From Gracilaria vermiculophylla (Eukaryota > Rhodophyta > Florideophyceae > Gracilariales > Gracilariaceae): DNA of 64,000 nucleotides. The notes under the pieces were generated by a model, which worked only from the letters and a program-made list of their open reading frames with translations, ran no database searches and had not been told where the DNA came from. The stretch covers positions 294,693-358,692 of the forward strand of contig JAHNZQ020000079.1 of assembly GCA_019155205.2 (NCBI GenBank). Direction: 5' to 3'. Positions 20,594 through 30,586 of this stretch are shown piece by piece. Numbering within the stretch: position 1 is the first letter of the stretch; each line of letters begins with the position of its first letter. Made by a program: the position numbers and the translations under genes.

Positions 20594-23158
20594 CTACTTT
20601 TTGGAAAATCCACCAGCTATTCTTCTCCTGAATAATGAATGTTGTACAACGCGTCTACTCTTTGGTAGATTAGCCTCTTGAATTTTGTTGCGTTTGTCAA
20701 ACTCGTTGTAACGCATACCACGAGCACCAGTGAGGGCGCCCATTGAATTGGGACGTCGGTGTACCATTCTTCCATAGCCTCCATCTGGCCCGTTGGCGGC
20801 TTGAGCCCTCATTTCTTCGTCAACATCAAGATGTTCACTGGCTTCTGTTTCATCCGCAGCCAAGACTTTTGCAAGCAGTCCTAATTGCTCTTGTTTCGAG
20901 TCGAAATCTAACTTTGCTTTGTCCATGCCTTCTAAATGAGTAATGACCTTAAATGCATAGCCCTGATCGATAAGGAATTGTTGTCGTTTTGAAGAATAAA
21001 ACATTTCCTGAGTATCTGTGGATACCAAAGAATAGAAGAACGCGTTAAAGTTCTGCCCCGCTCTTGGTTTTGGACGTAAGATTCGTCCGAGTCGTTGGGC
21101 TTCTTGTCGTCGTGAACCATAGTGAGAGCTAACCTGGATTAGCACATTAGCCTCCGGAATATCAATGGAAGTATCGCCGACTTTAGAGAGCAGGATAGTG
21201 TTGAGAGCAGGATTGTGTTGAAAGTTTTGTAGAATCCTCAGCCTTTCGGTTTGGCTCGTTGGACCAAAGATGTATGGCCGTCCAAGCCTATTGGCATACA
21301 TCTTCAGCGCATAGACATTGTCTGCGAAGATGATAACTTTGTCTCCTCGCTGTTCGTGAAAATTAACGAGATACTGACACATCCGGAACTTGTTTGGATT
21401 CATTGCGTACAAAAGCTTTCGGCGAGCAGGAGGAGAAGAAAGATATTCTCGGTAAAACTCCTTCGTCATCGGACACCAGACCTCAGCACACTGCACAGTT
21501 GCTAAGTAATTATCGCGCTGAAGATCTAACCAGTTGGCTTCATAGAGTTTGGGACCAATGAGAAAGTTGATATCTCCGATCTTCTCATCTTCACGAAGCA
21601 GGGTCGCCGTAAGTCCTAATTTACAGTGGGCCTTTATAACTCCGATAACCCTTCGAAAGACGTTGGCAGGAACGACGTGCACTTCATCTAAAAGCAAGAG
21701 ACCCCATTCCTTCTTCTTCAATTCGTTTAGCATTTTCTCGGATTCTGCTGCACGGCGACCACTATGGGAAATCATGGAATACGTTGTTACTGTGACTCCG
21801 CCATAAAAACTCTTCTCATGTCCTCCGCTTGAGGCCACAAAGCGCCCAATGTGGTCGCGAGGCATAGTGCTCCATGTGGCAAATTGATAACGCCATTGCT
21901 CTACAGAAACAGAACTTGTGCACAGGCACAAAGTCGGTTTCTTTATTGTGCATGCCGCAGTTACACCAACAAGACTCTTTCCAGCACCACAAGGCAGCAC
22001 AATTACGCCCGATCTTGCTCGACCGTTTCCAAACATCTTTTCCAGACTCTTTTCCTGGTATGGACGAATCTTTGCAATTGGTTTAAGATCTAGATCAATG
22101 TTTGGGTTCACGGTATCGTTTCGGAAATCATACTCTTCCATAAGAGGATAATCTAATGCAATTGCCTGTCTCTTGACATGTTCTACCTCCTCCCCACGAA
22201 CTTCAAATTCGAAGGTTTTCTTGTTTCCTTCGGCAAATGCAACCTCGTCCTCGTCGTCCTCTTCGTCCAAAGCTTTCGCAAGCGCTTGCAAAGTCTTTGC
22301 ATCGCTGACAGCTTCTTCTCCGCCCGCAATGACGAGGTCGTTCTGTTCAGTCTCTACTTCGTTTGGATCTTCTATTTCACTCTCTGGCACCCGGGCCGCA
22401 GCAATTTTGCGATCAGACAGTAGGATACGCATAACGTTCTCTTCCATGGTTTGGACAACATATTTACCTTTCTTCAACACCAGTTTTGCTTTCCCGTACG
22501 TTTTTGTACAATCTCGAATGAACTTTGGGATTTCCTTCGGAAGAGATGTTTTGCACAGTTTTCGCAGAGCCCTGATAATGCTCTCACTATCTAGGCCCAC
22601 AGAGACTGCGGCGTACAGCGCGTACTCTGTGAGGCGATACTCGTGAAGCTGTTCAGGGCGTGAAACTGGTTCGGCAATGGCCACCAAGAAATCGTACGCT
22701 TGCTTGTAAATGGGCGAGAACGTTTCAAGGAAGATTCGCTTATCGCCGGACACATACACAGGTCTAGAGGCATGATCAGGACGCAATTGCAAGTTACTGA
22801 AATCCTTAACCTTTGAATCATCTTCATCGTTTTCTTCTATTGTGAAAGTTGCGTTACAGGCAGCGCGAGGGAGCATTGGTAAGTCAAAATCCTCATCGCG
22901 GTTCGGGTCTTCAATTTGTCGTTTATCTTTGTTAGGGTTGTAGTCAGAGTCAGAATCGGAACGGTCTTGATCCTTTCTACGCTTCTTCTTGTTGCGTTTC
23001 TTCTCCTTCCTGCGCTCCTTTCGCTCTCGCTTCAGTCGACGGGCTTCATCACGACTGAGAGATGAATTCGAATTGGTTTTCGGGTTCGCAACATCTGTGA
23101 CATCGGTGCTGTCTACATCTATCACTGAATCTGGTGGCGGTCTCTTCCGACTGTCCAT
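20594..23158 (-). CDS. XPB: XPB/ERCC3/Rad25-type DNA helicase of TFIIH
   Basis: An 854-aa superfamily-2 helicase. It opens promoters in RNA polymerase II initiation and acts in nucleotide excision repair as part of TFIIH. There is a Lys/Arg-rich N-terminal tail (residues 38-62, probable nuclear localisation) and an acidic stretch, then the XPB N-terminal domain from about residue 130. Walker A is G-A-G-K-S at 391-395, the DEVH box is at 491-494, motif III is L-T-A-T, and the XPB-specific R-E-D motif is at 522-524. Motif VI is Q-R-L-G-R-I-L-R-P near residue 690. All key residues are present and the length is normal (human about 780). The gene is intronless and divergent from the unknown gene at 23565, with a 406-bp shared promoter. 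Confidence 0.97.
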   Translation of the reverse strand: MDSRKRPPPDSVIDVDSTDVTDVANPKTNSNSSLSRDEARRLKRERKERRKEKKRNKKKRRKDQDRSDSDSDYNPNKDKRQIEDPNRDEDFDLPMLPRAACNATFTIEENDEDDSKVKDFSNLQLRPDHASRPVYVSGDKRIFLETFSPIYKQAYDFLVAIAEPVSRPEQLHEYRLTEYALYAAVSVGLDSESIIRALRKLCKTSLPKEIPKFIRDCTKTYGKAKLVLKKGKYVVQTMEENVMRILLSDRKIAAARVPESEIEDPNEVETEQNDLVIAGGEEAVSDAKTLQALAKALDEEDDEDEVAFAEGNKKTFEFEVRGEEVEHVKRQAIALDYPLMEEYDFRNDTVNPNIDLDLKPIAKIRPYQEKSLEKMFGNGRARSGVIVLPCGAGKSLVGVTAACTIKKPTLCLCTSSVSVEQWRYQFATWSTMPRDHIGRFVASSGGHEKSFYGGVTVTTYSMISHSGRRAAESEKMLNELKKKEWGLLLLDEVHVVPANVFRRVIGVIKAHCKLGLTATLLREDEKIGDINFLIGPKLYEANWLDLQRDNYLATVQCAEVWCPMTKEFYREYLSSPPARRKLLYAMNPNKFRMCQYLVNFHEQRGDKVIIFADNVYALKMYANRLGRPYIFGPTSQTERLRILQNFQHNPALNTILLSKVGDTSIDIPEANVLIQVSSHYGSRRQEAQRLGRILRPKPRAGQNFNAFFYSLVSTDTQEMFYSSKRQQFLIDQGYAFKVITHLEGMDKAKLDFDSKQEQLGLLAKVLAADETEASEHLDVDEEMRAQAANGPDGGYGRMVHRRPNSMGALTGARGMRYNEFDKRNKIQEANLPKSRRVVQHSLFRRRIAGGFSKK

Positions 23159-23564
23159 GGAAGAAACTGGAGGCCAACAAAGCCCTCAGAGATCAGAGAT
23201 CCCGTGTTGCACAGCGTGCTTCTATCCAACAGATGAACTGAAATGAAAAGTCTGAGGTCTGGGTTATATGAATGGTGCACTGACAAAACACCCGCCGTTT
23301 CAACAAAGCGAGGAACTGAATCTAAGGGAACAAAATGCTGGAGTAGATGATAAAATGCGCATGCCAGTACTTCTGGTGAATCAAAAGAAAAGCTTCTCTT
23401 CAGGAGAACATGCCGCAGTACTTTTTCTGGAATTTACGGCGACGAGTTGCGGATGGGCGTGAGAAGTAGGTCAAGCCCGTCGCTGGAACAGTCCCGCAAT
23501 TGTGACGCAGGTCTCTGGTCGCACGTACGGCTTTTGGTGGCAATGCTGCTCGCTGGGTGCAGCG
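23159..23564. promoter_or_regulatory. Divergent promoter region, XPB / unknown gene
   Basis: Head-to-head spacer of 406 bp. No obvious box or repeat. A frame entering from 23502 starts at GTG and is treated as leader. Confidence 0.4.
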
Positions 23565-24941
23565 ATGCATGCGATGCAACGCCAAAGACCGAAACATTTC
23601 TGCATCTTTTTGAAAAGCAATTTCCACAAAATCACTTTTGAAAGAGTTTTGGCGCCAACCTCGGATCGAAACAGCCGTGAAACCACCAAGGAGGATGGCC
23701 ACGCCAACCACGATGGTACGTGCCACGGCAAGTGGAACTTCTTCCCCATCGTCGCTCTCGCTCCGTATCAGCGGCCGTGCGCATGCGATGCGGCCATGCA
23801 GCAAACATCCGAAAAGCTCTTGGAATCTGTGACCCCCGTCCACGAAACCGATATTCGCCAACCTCAGAAATGGAGCGCACCTCGAGTGAAGCTTCATCCA
23901 GTCAACACAACACCGGTGACTCATTCTGTCCGCACTCAACCGTTTCGTGTACGGATACAGCCACCAGTGAAGAAGGATGAAGATGTTCGAAGGCAGCTCT
24001 TTCCGAGCAAAACTCCGAGGAAGCGAAAACCACACGACCGCGTCGTCATTAAGGTTAGCTGCGGAAGGCAACGCACACAACCATTGAACGTCAATGTTCG
24101 CTGTAACTCTGACGGTTCCCTAACATCCTTTTTACGGAGCTGTATATCACAGTCGGAAGAACGGATTCATGCTTTTCATGCCGCTTTGAGTTCCGGGCGA
24201 TTCACACCAAACGTTCTCGAAAACAACCTTCTCGTACAAATACTTCGAAGAGAGGGGGATCTTTTCTTCATTGAACATCTTGGCTCTGAGAAGGATAGTC
24301 GGACAAGTTTCGCAGTACTGGCGTCAGGGGGAGTAATTTCCTCTGCAAAATATGACCATGAAGCGGTGGAGAGTTGTATGTTCATTCCACATCCATGGCA
24401 GGCCCATGACGTGCGAAATGGATGCCACAGCCTTATCGATGTGCTAATTGTACCTTTTAGGGTTGCTGTTACGAATCATAGTGAAATCTTGCCAGTTCTA
24501 CAATCTGTATCATTTACACAAAAGCTCAACAAGTCGCTATCGAGTGCTATACCGGTGTACAGCCAGATCTCTGGTCAACTCAGGACCAGAGCAAGAGTTG
24601 GGAGTAGTCTTCATTTATTGGACACATTTTCTACACTATCACCCCACACGACGGTGGTTAACTTGAAGGTGTACATGGATTTCTGCTCTGGCCAACAAGA
24701 CTTTGCAGTCATTCGCGATGATGCGGGTGAGCTTGCCATTCTGATTGCTTTCAAAGAGGCAAACATCGAATTCAACAAGGGCGAGATGTATCACTTTTCG
24801 CATGTACATGTGCTACCTCAACTAATTAGCTCAGGCGCGGTGCTTGATATTGTTACACTCGAATCGAGTGAGTGCTATAATCAAATAGTGCACTGCTCGC
24901 AAGAAACGCTCTTTGTGTTTTCTATACGAGAGCCCGAATGA
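23565..24941 (+). CDS. Unknown protein, possible C-terminal OB fold
   Basis: A 458-aa protein from ATG 23565 (ATG 23574 is equally possible). The first 170 residues are basic and low in structure, with S-K-T-P-R-K-R-K-P as a likely nuclear signal. From about residue 175 the chain is well ordered. The final 120 residues alternate strands in an OB-like way: V-N-L-K-V-Y-M-D-F, then F-A-V-I-R-D-D-A-G-E-L-A, then F-N-K-G-E-M-Y-H-F. This is how single-stranded-DNA-binding OB folds often read (strand, strand, D-x-x-G turn, then G-x-x-Y/F). I do not recognise the family; scaffold proteins of homologous recombination are one thought without proof. Its head-to-head position with XPB is compatible with a nuclear role. 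Confidence 0.5.
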   Translation: MHAMQRQRPKHFCIFLKSNFHKITFERVLAPTSDRNSRETTKEDGHANHDGTCHGKWNFFPIVALAPYQRPCACDAAMQQTSEKLLESVTPVHETDIRQPQKWSAPRVKLHPVNTTPVTHSVRTQPFRVRIQPPVKKDEDVRRQLFPSKTPRKRKPHDRVVIKVSCGRQRTQPLNVNVRCNSDGSLTSFLRSCISQSEERIHAFHAALSSGRFTPNVLENNLLVQILRREGDLFFIEHLGSEKDSRTSFAVLASGGVISSAKYDHEAVESCMFIPHPWQAHDVRNGCHSLIDVLIVPFRVAVTNHSEILPVLQSVSFTQKLNKSLSSAIPVYSQISGQLRTRARVGSSLHLLDTFSTLSPHTTVVNLKVYMDFCSGQQDFAVIRDDAGELAILIAFKEANIEFNKGEMYHFSHVHVLPQLISSGAVLDIVTLESSECYNQIVHCSQETLFVFSIREPE

Positions 24942-25065
24942 CTCATTGACTCACAAACACCAAGTAGTGCGATTTCCATTGTTGGGGATTGATTTTCGAA
25001 CGCTGAACCTATCATGTTCAGCAGCTCAGGTGCACCTTTCGATCTGAACATTGCTCTGGTAGATA

Positions 25066-27543
25066 TTACTTCCTCCCCGCAGCTTTCTTCTCTTTGTAAG
25101 CTGTGATCAGATCCTCTGCATCAGGCATAATCCTATGCTGCAGATATTCCATCGAATACTCCCCCTTCCCCTGCGTCATACTTCGGAGTTCAGTTGAATA
25201 ACCAAACATTTGACCCAATGGCACTTCGGCAACAACAGATCCGTAATCAGAATGAGCAGAGGAGTTGACAATTATTCCTCTCCTCTTTGATAATCCGCCC
25301 ATGACTGTTCCTTGGAATTCAGTGGGAACTTCCACCGCTACCTTCATAATCGGTTCTAAGACTGCCGCTTTGGCTTTAAAGAAAGCCTGCCTGAAGCCTT
25401 GAATAGAAGCCATTCTGAAAGCTAACTCATTGGAATCAACTGGATGCGTTTTCCCGTCAAGAATAACCATTCGCACACCCTGGATGCGATGACCAGTTAG
25501 GGAGCCTTCTGCTAGCGCCTCAGCAAAACCTTTTTCGATAGCTGGAAGGAAACCTGGAGGAACATTGTTGCCGATCAAAGCATTTTTGAACTCTACAGAC
25601 ACTCCATCTTCCGTGGGTTCAAGGTAACCTTCCAGAGCGGCGAACTGACCAGCGCCTCCAGACTGCTTTTTGTGGATGTAGTTGAAGTCTGCGCGTTTTT
25701 GGATCGTTTCCCTGTAATTCACCCGAGGTGCTCCAACTTCCAAATCAAGGTTATATTCGCGAAGCATACGTTCAACGTAAATCTGCAAATGAAGCTCTCC
25801 CATTCCTGAAATGATGGTTTGCTTTGATTCGGGATCCATGTGCACGCGGAATGTAGGGTCTTCACGAGTGAATCTGGTCAACGCCTTTGTGAAGTTATTA
25901 GATCCACTGTCCTTTTTCTTTGGCGCGACTGCTAGACTCATAACCGCGTCAGGAATGAACAGGGATTCCATGCTAAGAGGTTTCGGTTCCGAGGCAGCTA
26001 TGAACGTATCACCTGATGCGCATTCCATACCGAACATGGCGCAAATGTCACCTGCGTATGCTTCCTGGATTTCTTCCATCTCATTCGAGTGCATCCGCAC
26101 AAGGCGAGGTACTTTAACTTTCTTCTTAGTTCGAGTATTTATCACCAAGTCCCCTTTTCGTATTGTACCCTGATAAACTCGAAGGTATGTAAGTTGGCCG
26201 AAACGACTTTCTTCGAGCTTGAAAGCAAGAGAAACAAGAGGCTCTGACGAATCGGAAGACAGGAGCACCTTTTCTTCCATTTCTGAGGAATCTTCCTTGA
26301 CGACACTCTGCAGAGCAAAGTTTTGTCTTTCTGCGGGGTTGGGAAGATATCGAATCACTCCATCCAGCAATGTTTGAACGCCTGTGTTTTTCAACGCACT
26401 CCCCATCATGACAGGAGAAAAGTTCTTCTGCAACGTTGCTCTCCGGATTGCTTCGTGAATATCTTCTTCTGTGATCTCCTCTTCCATTAGGTATTTATCT
26501 CCCAGTGTTTCATCAACGTCAGCTAGTGCGTCAACAAGAGATTTTCGCTTTTCTTCGACAGTGTCAACCAGATCAGGAGGAATTGGACCTTTACGAATGG
26601 TCTCACCGTTCGGACCATCAAAGAAAATGGCCTCCCTGTGAATGACGTCAATAATTCCACTAAGATCGGATTCCAGGCCTATGGGAACATGTATGGCAGC
26701 CGCGCGCAAACCAAGTTTTTTCTCTACCTGATCAATAATCCGCCATGGGTTTGAACCAGCTCGGTCAAGTTTGTTAATGAATGTCACACGGGGAACACCG
26801 TACCTCTTCATCTGACGATCAACTGTGAGACTTTGGCTCTGAACGCCGGACACGCCACACAACACGAGAATAGCTCCATCCAAAACTCTAAGAGCCCTTT
26901 CGACTTCAATGGTGAAATCCACATGCCTGTTACAAATCAAAAGAAAAGTTCACAGTTTTCAAGGAATAAGTCATGTTTGTAGTCAGTATATCAGGATTGT
27001 AGTGACATTACAGACATCATCCCCTTGCCGCAACTTACCCCGGTGTGTCAATAATGTTTATTGTGTTTCCGTCCCAAGAGGCATGTGTGGCTGCCGAGGC
27101 GATGGTGATACCTGGCATAGGCAAAACAATCGAAAAAGAGATGTCAGGTTTAAGGTTCGTTATGTGTCTCGAGTGACGGTGTCAGAAGTACGCAATTTGA
27201 CTTTACCTTTCTCCCTCTCTAGATCCATGCTGTCCATCTTCGCTCCCACTCCATCTTTGCCCTTGACTTCATGGATCGCTCGTATTCTTCCAGTGTAAAA
27301 CAAAATGCGTTCGGTCAAAGTTGTCTTTCCTGAATCAATGTGAGCCGAGATTCCTATATTACGTTGCTTCTCCAGCCGGTCAACGTCAACATCTGAGAGC
27401 TCCTGTAGAACGACTCCAGCGTTCGTCGAAAACTTGCAACGTGAGCTCCAAAGTGCTGCCTTGGGTTGAAAAAGAGGTCTCTTAGTGAACAGGATGCTCG
27501 CGGCTCTTGATGCGCAAAAAAGCTGGCGCGATTGCCGAATCAT
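25066..27543 (-). CDS. Mitochondrial elongation factor G1 (EF-G1mt)
   Basis: GTPase that translocates mRNA-tRNA on the mitochondrial ribosome. Three exons in transcription order: 27543-27207, 27111-27039 and 26926-25066. Introns of 95 and 112 bp have GTAAAG and GTAAGT donors, CTGAC branch motifs and CAG acceptors. Splicing rebuilds the switch regions: the small middle exon encodes the I-T-I-A-S-A-A-T switch I part and I-I-D-T-P-G of G3. The P-loop A-H-I-D-S-G-K-T-T and the G4 N-K-L-D are intact. The product is 756 aa, matching the 751-aa human protein. The leader M-I-R-Q-S-R-Q-L-F is a typical mitochondrial presequence. The longer frame to 27555 begins with TTG, so ATG 27543 is used. Confidence 0.95.
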
Positions 27544-28026
27544 GGTCTGGCTCAAAATTTCGACGGCCTAAGCCGAAAAAGAAGGTTTGCCTCGAGATAT
27601 GTTAAATCAAAGAATAAATCTGCTTCAACGTTGAAGTTCACCACGAAAGTGGAACGACGAAGGGGACAAAGGACTACAAATTACCGTGTCATCTAGCTAG
27701 CACCTGCCAGACAGAGCTGATAAGCAGCATGGGGAAGAACAGATTGGGAGCTGATCATTGTTCCAGGATGTGAATTTTAATCCTTTGCAAGGTGTCCGTC
27801 CAACCAGCTCCGTTCAATGACAAGAAGTTGCGTACTTGTCAGAAATCAATTGCTTAGAGTGGTCATATTTTAATATTATTAACACATACAAAGCGTCGCC
27901 GACGATTACCCCTCGGACGGTGCATTCGTCCTCCGCCGTCCTCGCGCTCCCTACACACAACGCTGCTGGAGGCTTTTTTTTTGCGATTCGTCCGCACAGG
28001 AAATTTACCTCGTGTCTTGAGCTACT
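27544..28026. other. Divergent intergenic region, EF-G1mt / NOP53
   Basis: Head-to-head spacer of 483 bp at moderate GC. No element recognised; short frames are not supported as genes. Confidence 0.5.
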
Positions 28027-29394
28027 ATGGGGAGAACTGGTACAAAGCGAAAGCGCAAGGAGCGCGAAAGCCGCACAGCCGCCGAAGTAGACCAAGGGAA
28101 ACGGATAATAGCAACCGAACAGAAGTTGCTCGGCACTACTTTGACGAAAGATGCCGCAGATGAAGACATATTCACCATCGACAGGAAAGGCGAGTCAAAG
28201 CAAGCCTTGGATCATCAATTTCTAGGCCAAGCCGTGCTGCAGAGAAGGGCTGCAAAACGGGCCCGTCGCCAAGCCCCAAAGCCAAGAAAATCTGAAGCAG
28301 CGGTAAAATGTGCTGAAACGGAAGCAGAACATGTCCACTTTGTTGGGAGGAAAAAGAAGGTTGGTGTCAGTTTGGTTGAGAAGCAAATACTAGCCAAAAG
28401 AAAATTCGACAAGCCTGAAGGTCATGTTGGGAACAGAAGTTCTGTGATTCGGAAAATGCTTGAAAACAAGGGCAAGAACGATGATGTGTGGTCTGCAGGT
28501 GATGGAGAAGATACTGGGAATGGTTTATTTGAAACCAAGGGTATCACGGAGAAAAGGAAACGACTAGAAGAGAAGGTACATTCTCGGCACAGATCGGCAC
28601 AACCCATCATTCATCCCGATAGTGGCTTAAGTGTTAACCCATCTCACACTGATCATCAAGATGCACTGGGTATGGCAGTGGCCAAGATCATTCGGAAGGA
28701 CGACAACAGGCGATGGGGTGAGCAGAAGATGAGCTATGACCCAGCTATCCTGCTAGAGAGCACGGAAGGCGAAGTTGCCGATACTGGAATGAAATTGGAT
28801 GACAGTAAAAGTGAGTCCGACGCTGAAAATGAAGCTGACGTGGCGGTCATAAATCAAGGTGCGCCAGAAAGGAAGACAAGAGCTCAGAGGAATAAAGAGG
28901 CTCGCAAGCGCGTAATGGCTGCGAATATCGCACGAAAAAAGGCTGATGCGAAGCAGGCAGAAGATATTGAGGACCTGGAGAATCTCACACGCCAAGCCAA
29001 TAAAGAGGCAGACAAACTTAACGGGATTACAAAGAAGAGGCGACTGGAAAGATTTTCACGACGGCCACGAAGTGTTGATGCGCCGGTATTGCGGAAAATA
29101 TGTGGGGAAAGAGTTCGAAATGAGAGGGTGTGTACCCCGATTGCCTTGAGTACAGAGCTTTCGGAGAGCATGCGCATGGTGAAAATGCCGAAGGCAAATC
29201 CCCTCGTCCGAGACAGGTTCCTGAGCTTTGAAAGGAGGGGCTTCATTGCCCCGCCGAAGGTATTACCAAAAGAACTTCGTAGAATGGCACGAGACAAGCT
29301 TCGGGAGGAAAGGAAAGATAAGCGGAGAAGAAAGGGAAGAGGTAGTGCTTCTGACCTTACATTCTGGAGGAATGGAAAGAGAGCTATATTTTAA
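28027..29394 (+). CDS. NOP53: Ribosome biogenesis protein NOP53 (GLTSCR2/PICT1 family)
   Basis: A 455-aa, highly charged nucleolar protein required in yeast and human for 60S maturation, where it recruits the exosome cofactor Mtr4 to pre-rRNA. Identified by the central motif S-V-N-P-S-H-T-D-H-Q near residue 205 (yeast and human have Y-N-P-S-x-x-D-H-Q), the long Lys/Arg/Ala helix around residues 280-345, and the C-terminal V-R-D-R-F-L-S-F-E-R-R-G-F-I-A-P block, the counterpart of L-R-D-R-F-x-S-L-Q-R-R. The length agrees with the family (455 yeast, 478 human). It begins at ATG 28027 just after an in-frame Gly-poor leader. No intron. Confidence 0.88.
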   Translation: MGRTGTKRKRKERESRTAAEVDQGKRIIATEQKLLGTTLTKDAADEDIFTIDRKGESKQALDHQFLGQAVLQRRAAKRARRQAPKPRKSEAAVKCAETEAEHVHFVGRKKKVGVSLVEKQILAKRKFDKPEGHVGNRSSVIRKMLENKGKNDDVWSAGDGEDTGNGLFETKGITEKRKRLEEKVHSRHRSAQPIIHPDSGLSVNPSHTDHQDALGMAVAKIIRKDDNRRWGEQKMSYDPAILLESTEGEVADTGMKLDDSKSESDAENEADVAVINQGAPERKTRAQRNKEARKRVMAANIARKKADAKQAEDIEDLENLTRQANKEADKLNGITKKRRLERFSRRPRSVDAPVLRKICGERVRNERVCTPIALSTELSESMRMVKMPKANPLVRDRFLSFERRGFIAPPKVLPKELRRMARDKLREERKDKRRRKGRGSASDLTFWRNGKRAIF

Positions 29395-29746
29395 AGCGTT
29401 TACACAAAGCGCTCTACCAGTCTGTTTCGTGAATGTATCTTAGCCTATCTGTTGTGGAAATCGGTTGTCAGAGATGATTTTCTCTTTGTCGTTTTCCATT
29501 TCATGCCCACCCCTTTCACCAGTACATGGCATCGGCGCGTAACGCTCTTTCCGTATGACCGAGCTCCTTACTCGAGAAGAAACGAGCAGACGAGCAGAGG
29601 GGACCCATCCTCCTATCATATTCGTACCGTTACTGTTTATGTTAATCTAAACCCTCACGTCACTCATTTTTTATAATGAAGACCACAAAGTCGCAAGAAT
29701 GTCGTTTACCTCCGACCCTCTCCATCGTCCTTGACCCTAGTTCATA
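29395..29746. other. Convergent intergenic region
   Basis: Tail-to-tail spacer between NOP53 and IPP isomerase. Nothing identified. Confidence 0.5.
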
Positions 29747-30586
29747 TCAGCCTGTATAATTGTGAATATTGTGGTCATGTAATCCTTTAAGCCGTTGCAT
29801 TCCACCTTCACTAATACTTTCCCACCAAGACCAACCAAAATTATCCATTATCAGACCAAACCATGGAGTTATTTTTATAGAATCAGAGGTCTTTACGTCA
29901 TCAAACATACCGTGTAGTTCTGTTTTTGTCACGAATCGCACTTTCTGCACTTCGTTCGGTTCAGGTTGCACTTCTACATCCTTCTGAGCTACGAAAATAT
30001 AATCCAATTCATGCTCACCCCATACGTTATCGTCGCACTCAGACCGATAGTGAATCTTGGTCATAAAATGAAGATCTTGGGTTGACATTGCCCCCTTCTT
30101 GACCCCCAGCTCATGAGATAATTTCCTGACCGCTGCATGCTTTGCACCCATCACTGCATCTCCTCCATCTTTTTCACCAAGCTCTGTGGGACGATACAGC
30201 GGATGGGAGCACACAGTATTTGTCCAGTACGAAGGAAAGGTTACTTTCTCATCTGCCCGCTGCTGCAACAGCATTCTACCCTTAGTGTCGAACAGGAGCA
30301 CAGAGAACGCTCGGTGCAGAGGAAGACCGTTCTTAACAAGGTGGGAGTCCTTCTTGGACATGCTCCCAACAACCTTGTCAGATTCGTCTACCAAGATGAC
30401 CTGTTCGGCCATTAGTCTAACCTGTTCCGGATCTGCTCCGGCCAGAACGTCTCCCTTTTGATTTGCTCCATAGGTACACGGAGTAGTGTGGACGAATCTC
30501 GATTTTGAATGACCAGTTGTGCTCATCTTCCTGTAGCATGACCGATGGAAGAAAGGCAGAGTTGAGCGGAGCATTTTCGGAGACAT
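29747..30586 (-). CDS. IDI: Isopentenyl-diphosphate delta-isomerase (type I), probably plastid-targeted
   Basis: Interconverts IPP and DMAPP, supplying the allylic starter for isoprenoids. The Nudix-fold type I enzyme is complete: catalytic Cys126 in T-N-T-V-C-S-H-P, catalytic Glu191 in W-G-E-H-E-L-D, and the metal-binding His residues around them. The protein is 279 aa, of which the first 55 or so are a Ser/Arg/His-rich leader absent from bacterial enzymes, so targeting to an organelle is likely. A second Met at residue 5 and one at residue 21 could give a shorter form, as known for dual-targeted plant isomerases. It works downstream of the MEP pathway, whose second enzyme (DXR) is in this same window at 58.9-60.3 kb. 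Confidence 0.95.
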   Translation of the reverse strand: MSPKMLRSTLPFFHRSCYRKMSTTGHSKSRFVHTTPCTYGANQKGDVLAGADPEQVRLMAEQVILVDESDKVVGSMSKKDSHLVKNGLPLHRAFSVLLFDTKGRMLLQQRADEKVTFPSYWTNTVCSHPLYRPTELGEKDGGDAVMGAKHAAVRKLSHELGVKKGAMSTQDLHFMTKIHYRSECDDNVWGEHELDYIFVAQKDVEVQPEPNEVQKVRFVTKTELHGMFDDVKTSDSIKITPWFGLIMDNFGWSWWESISEGGMQRLKGLHDHNIHNYTG

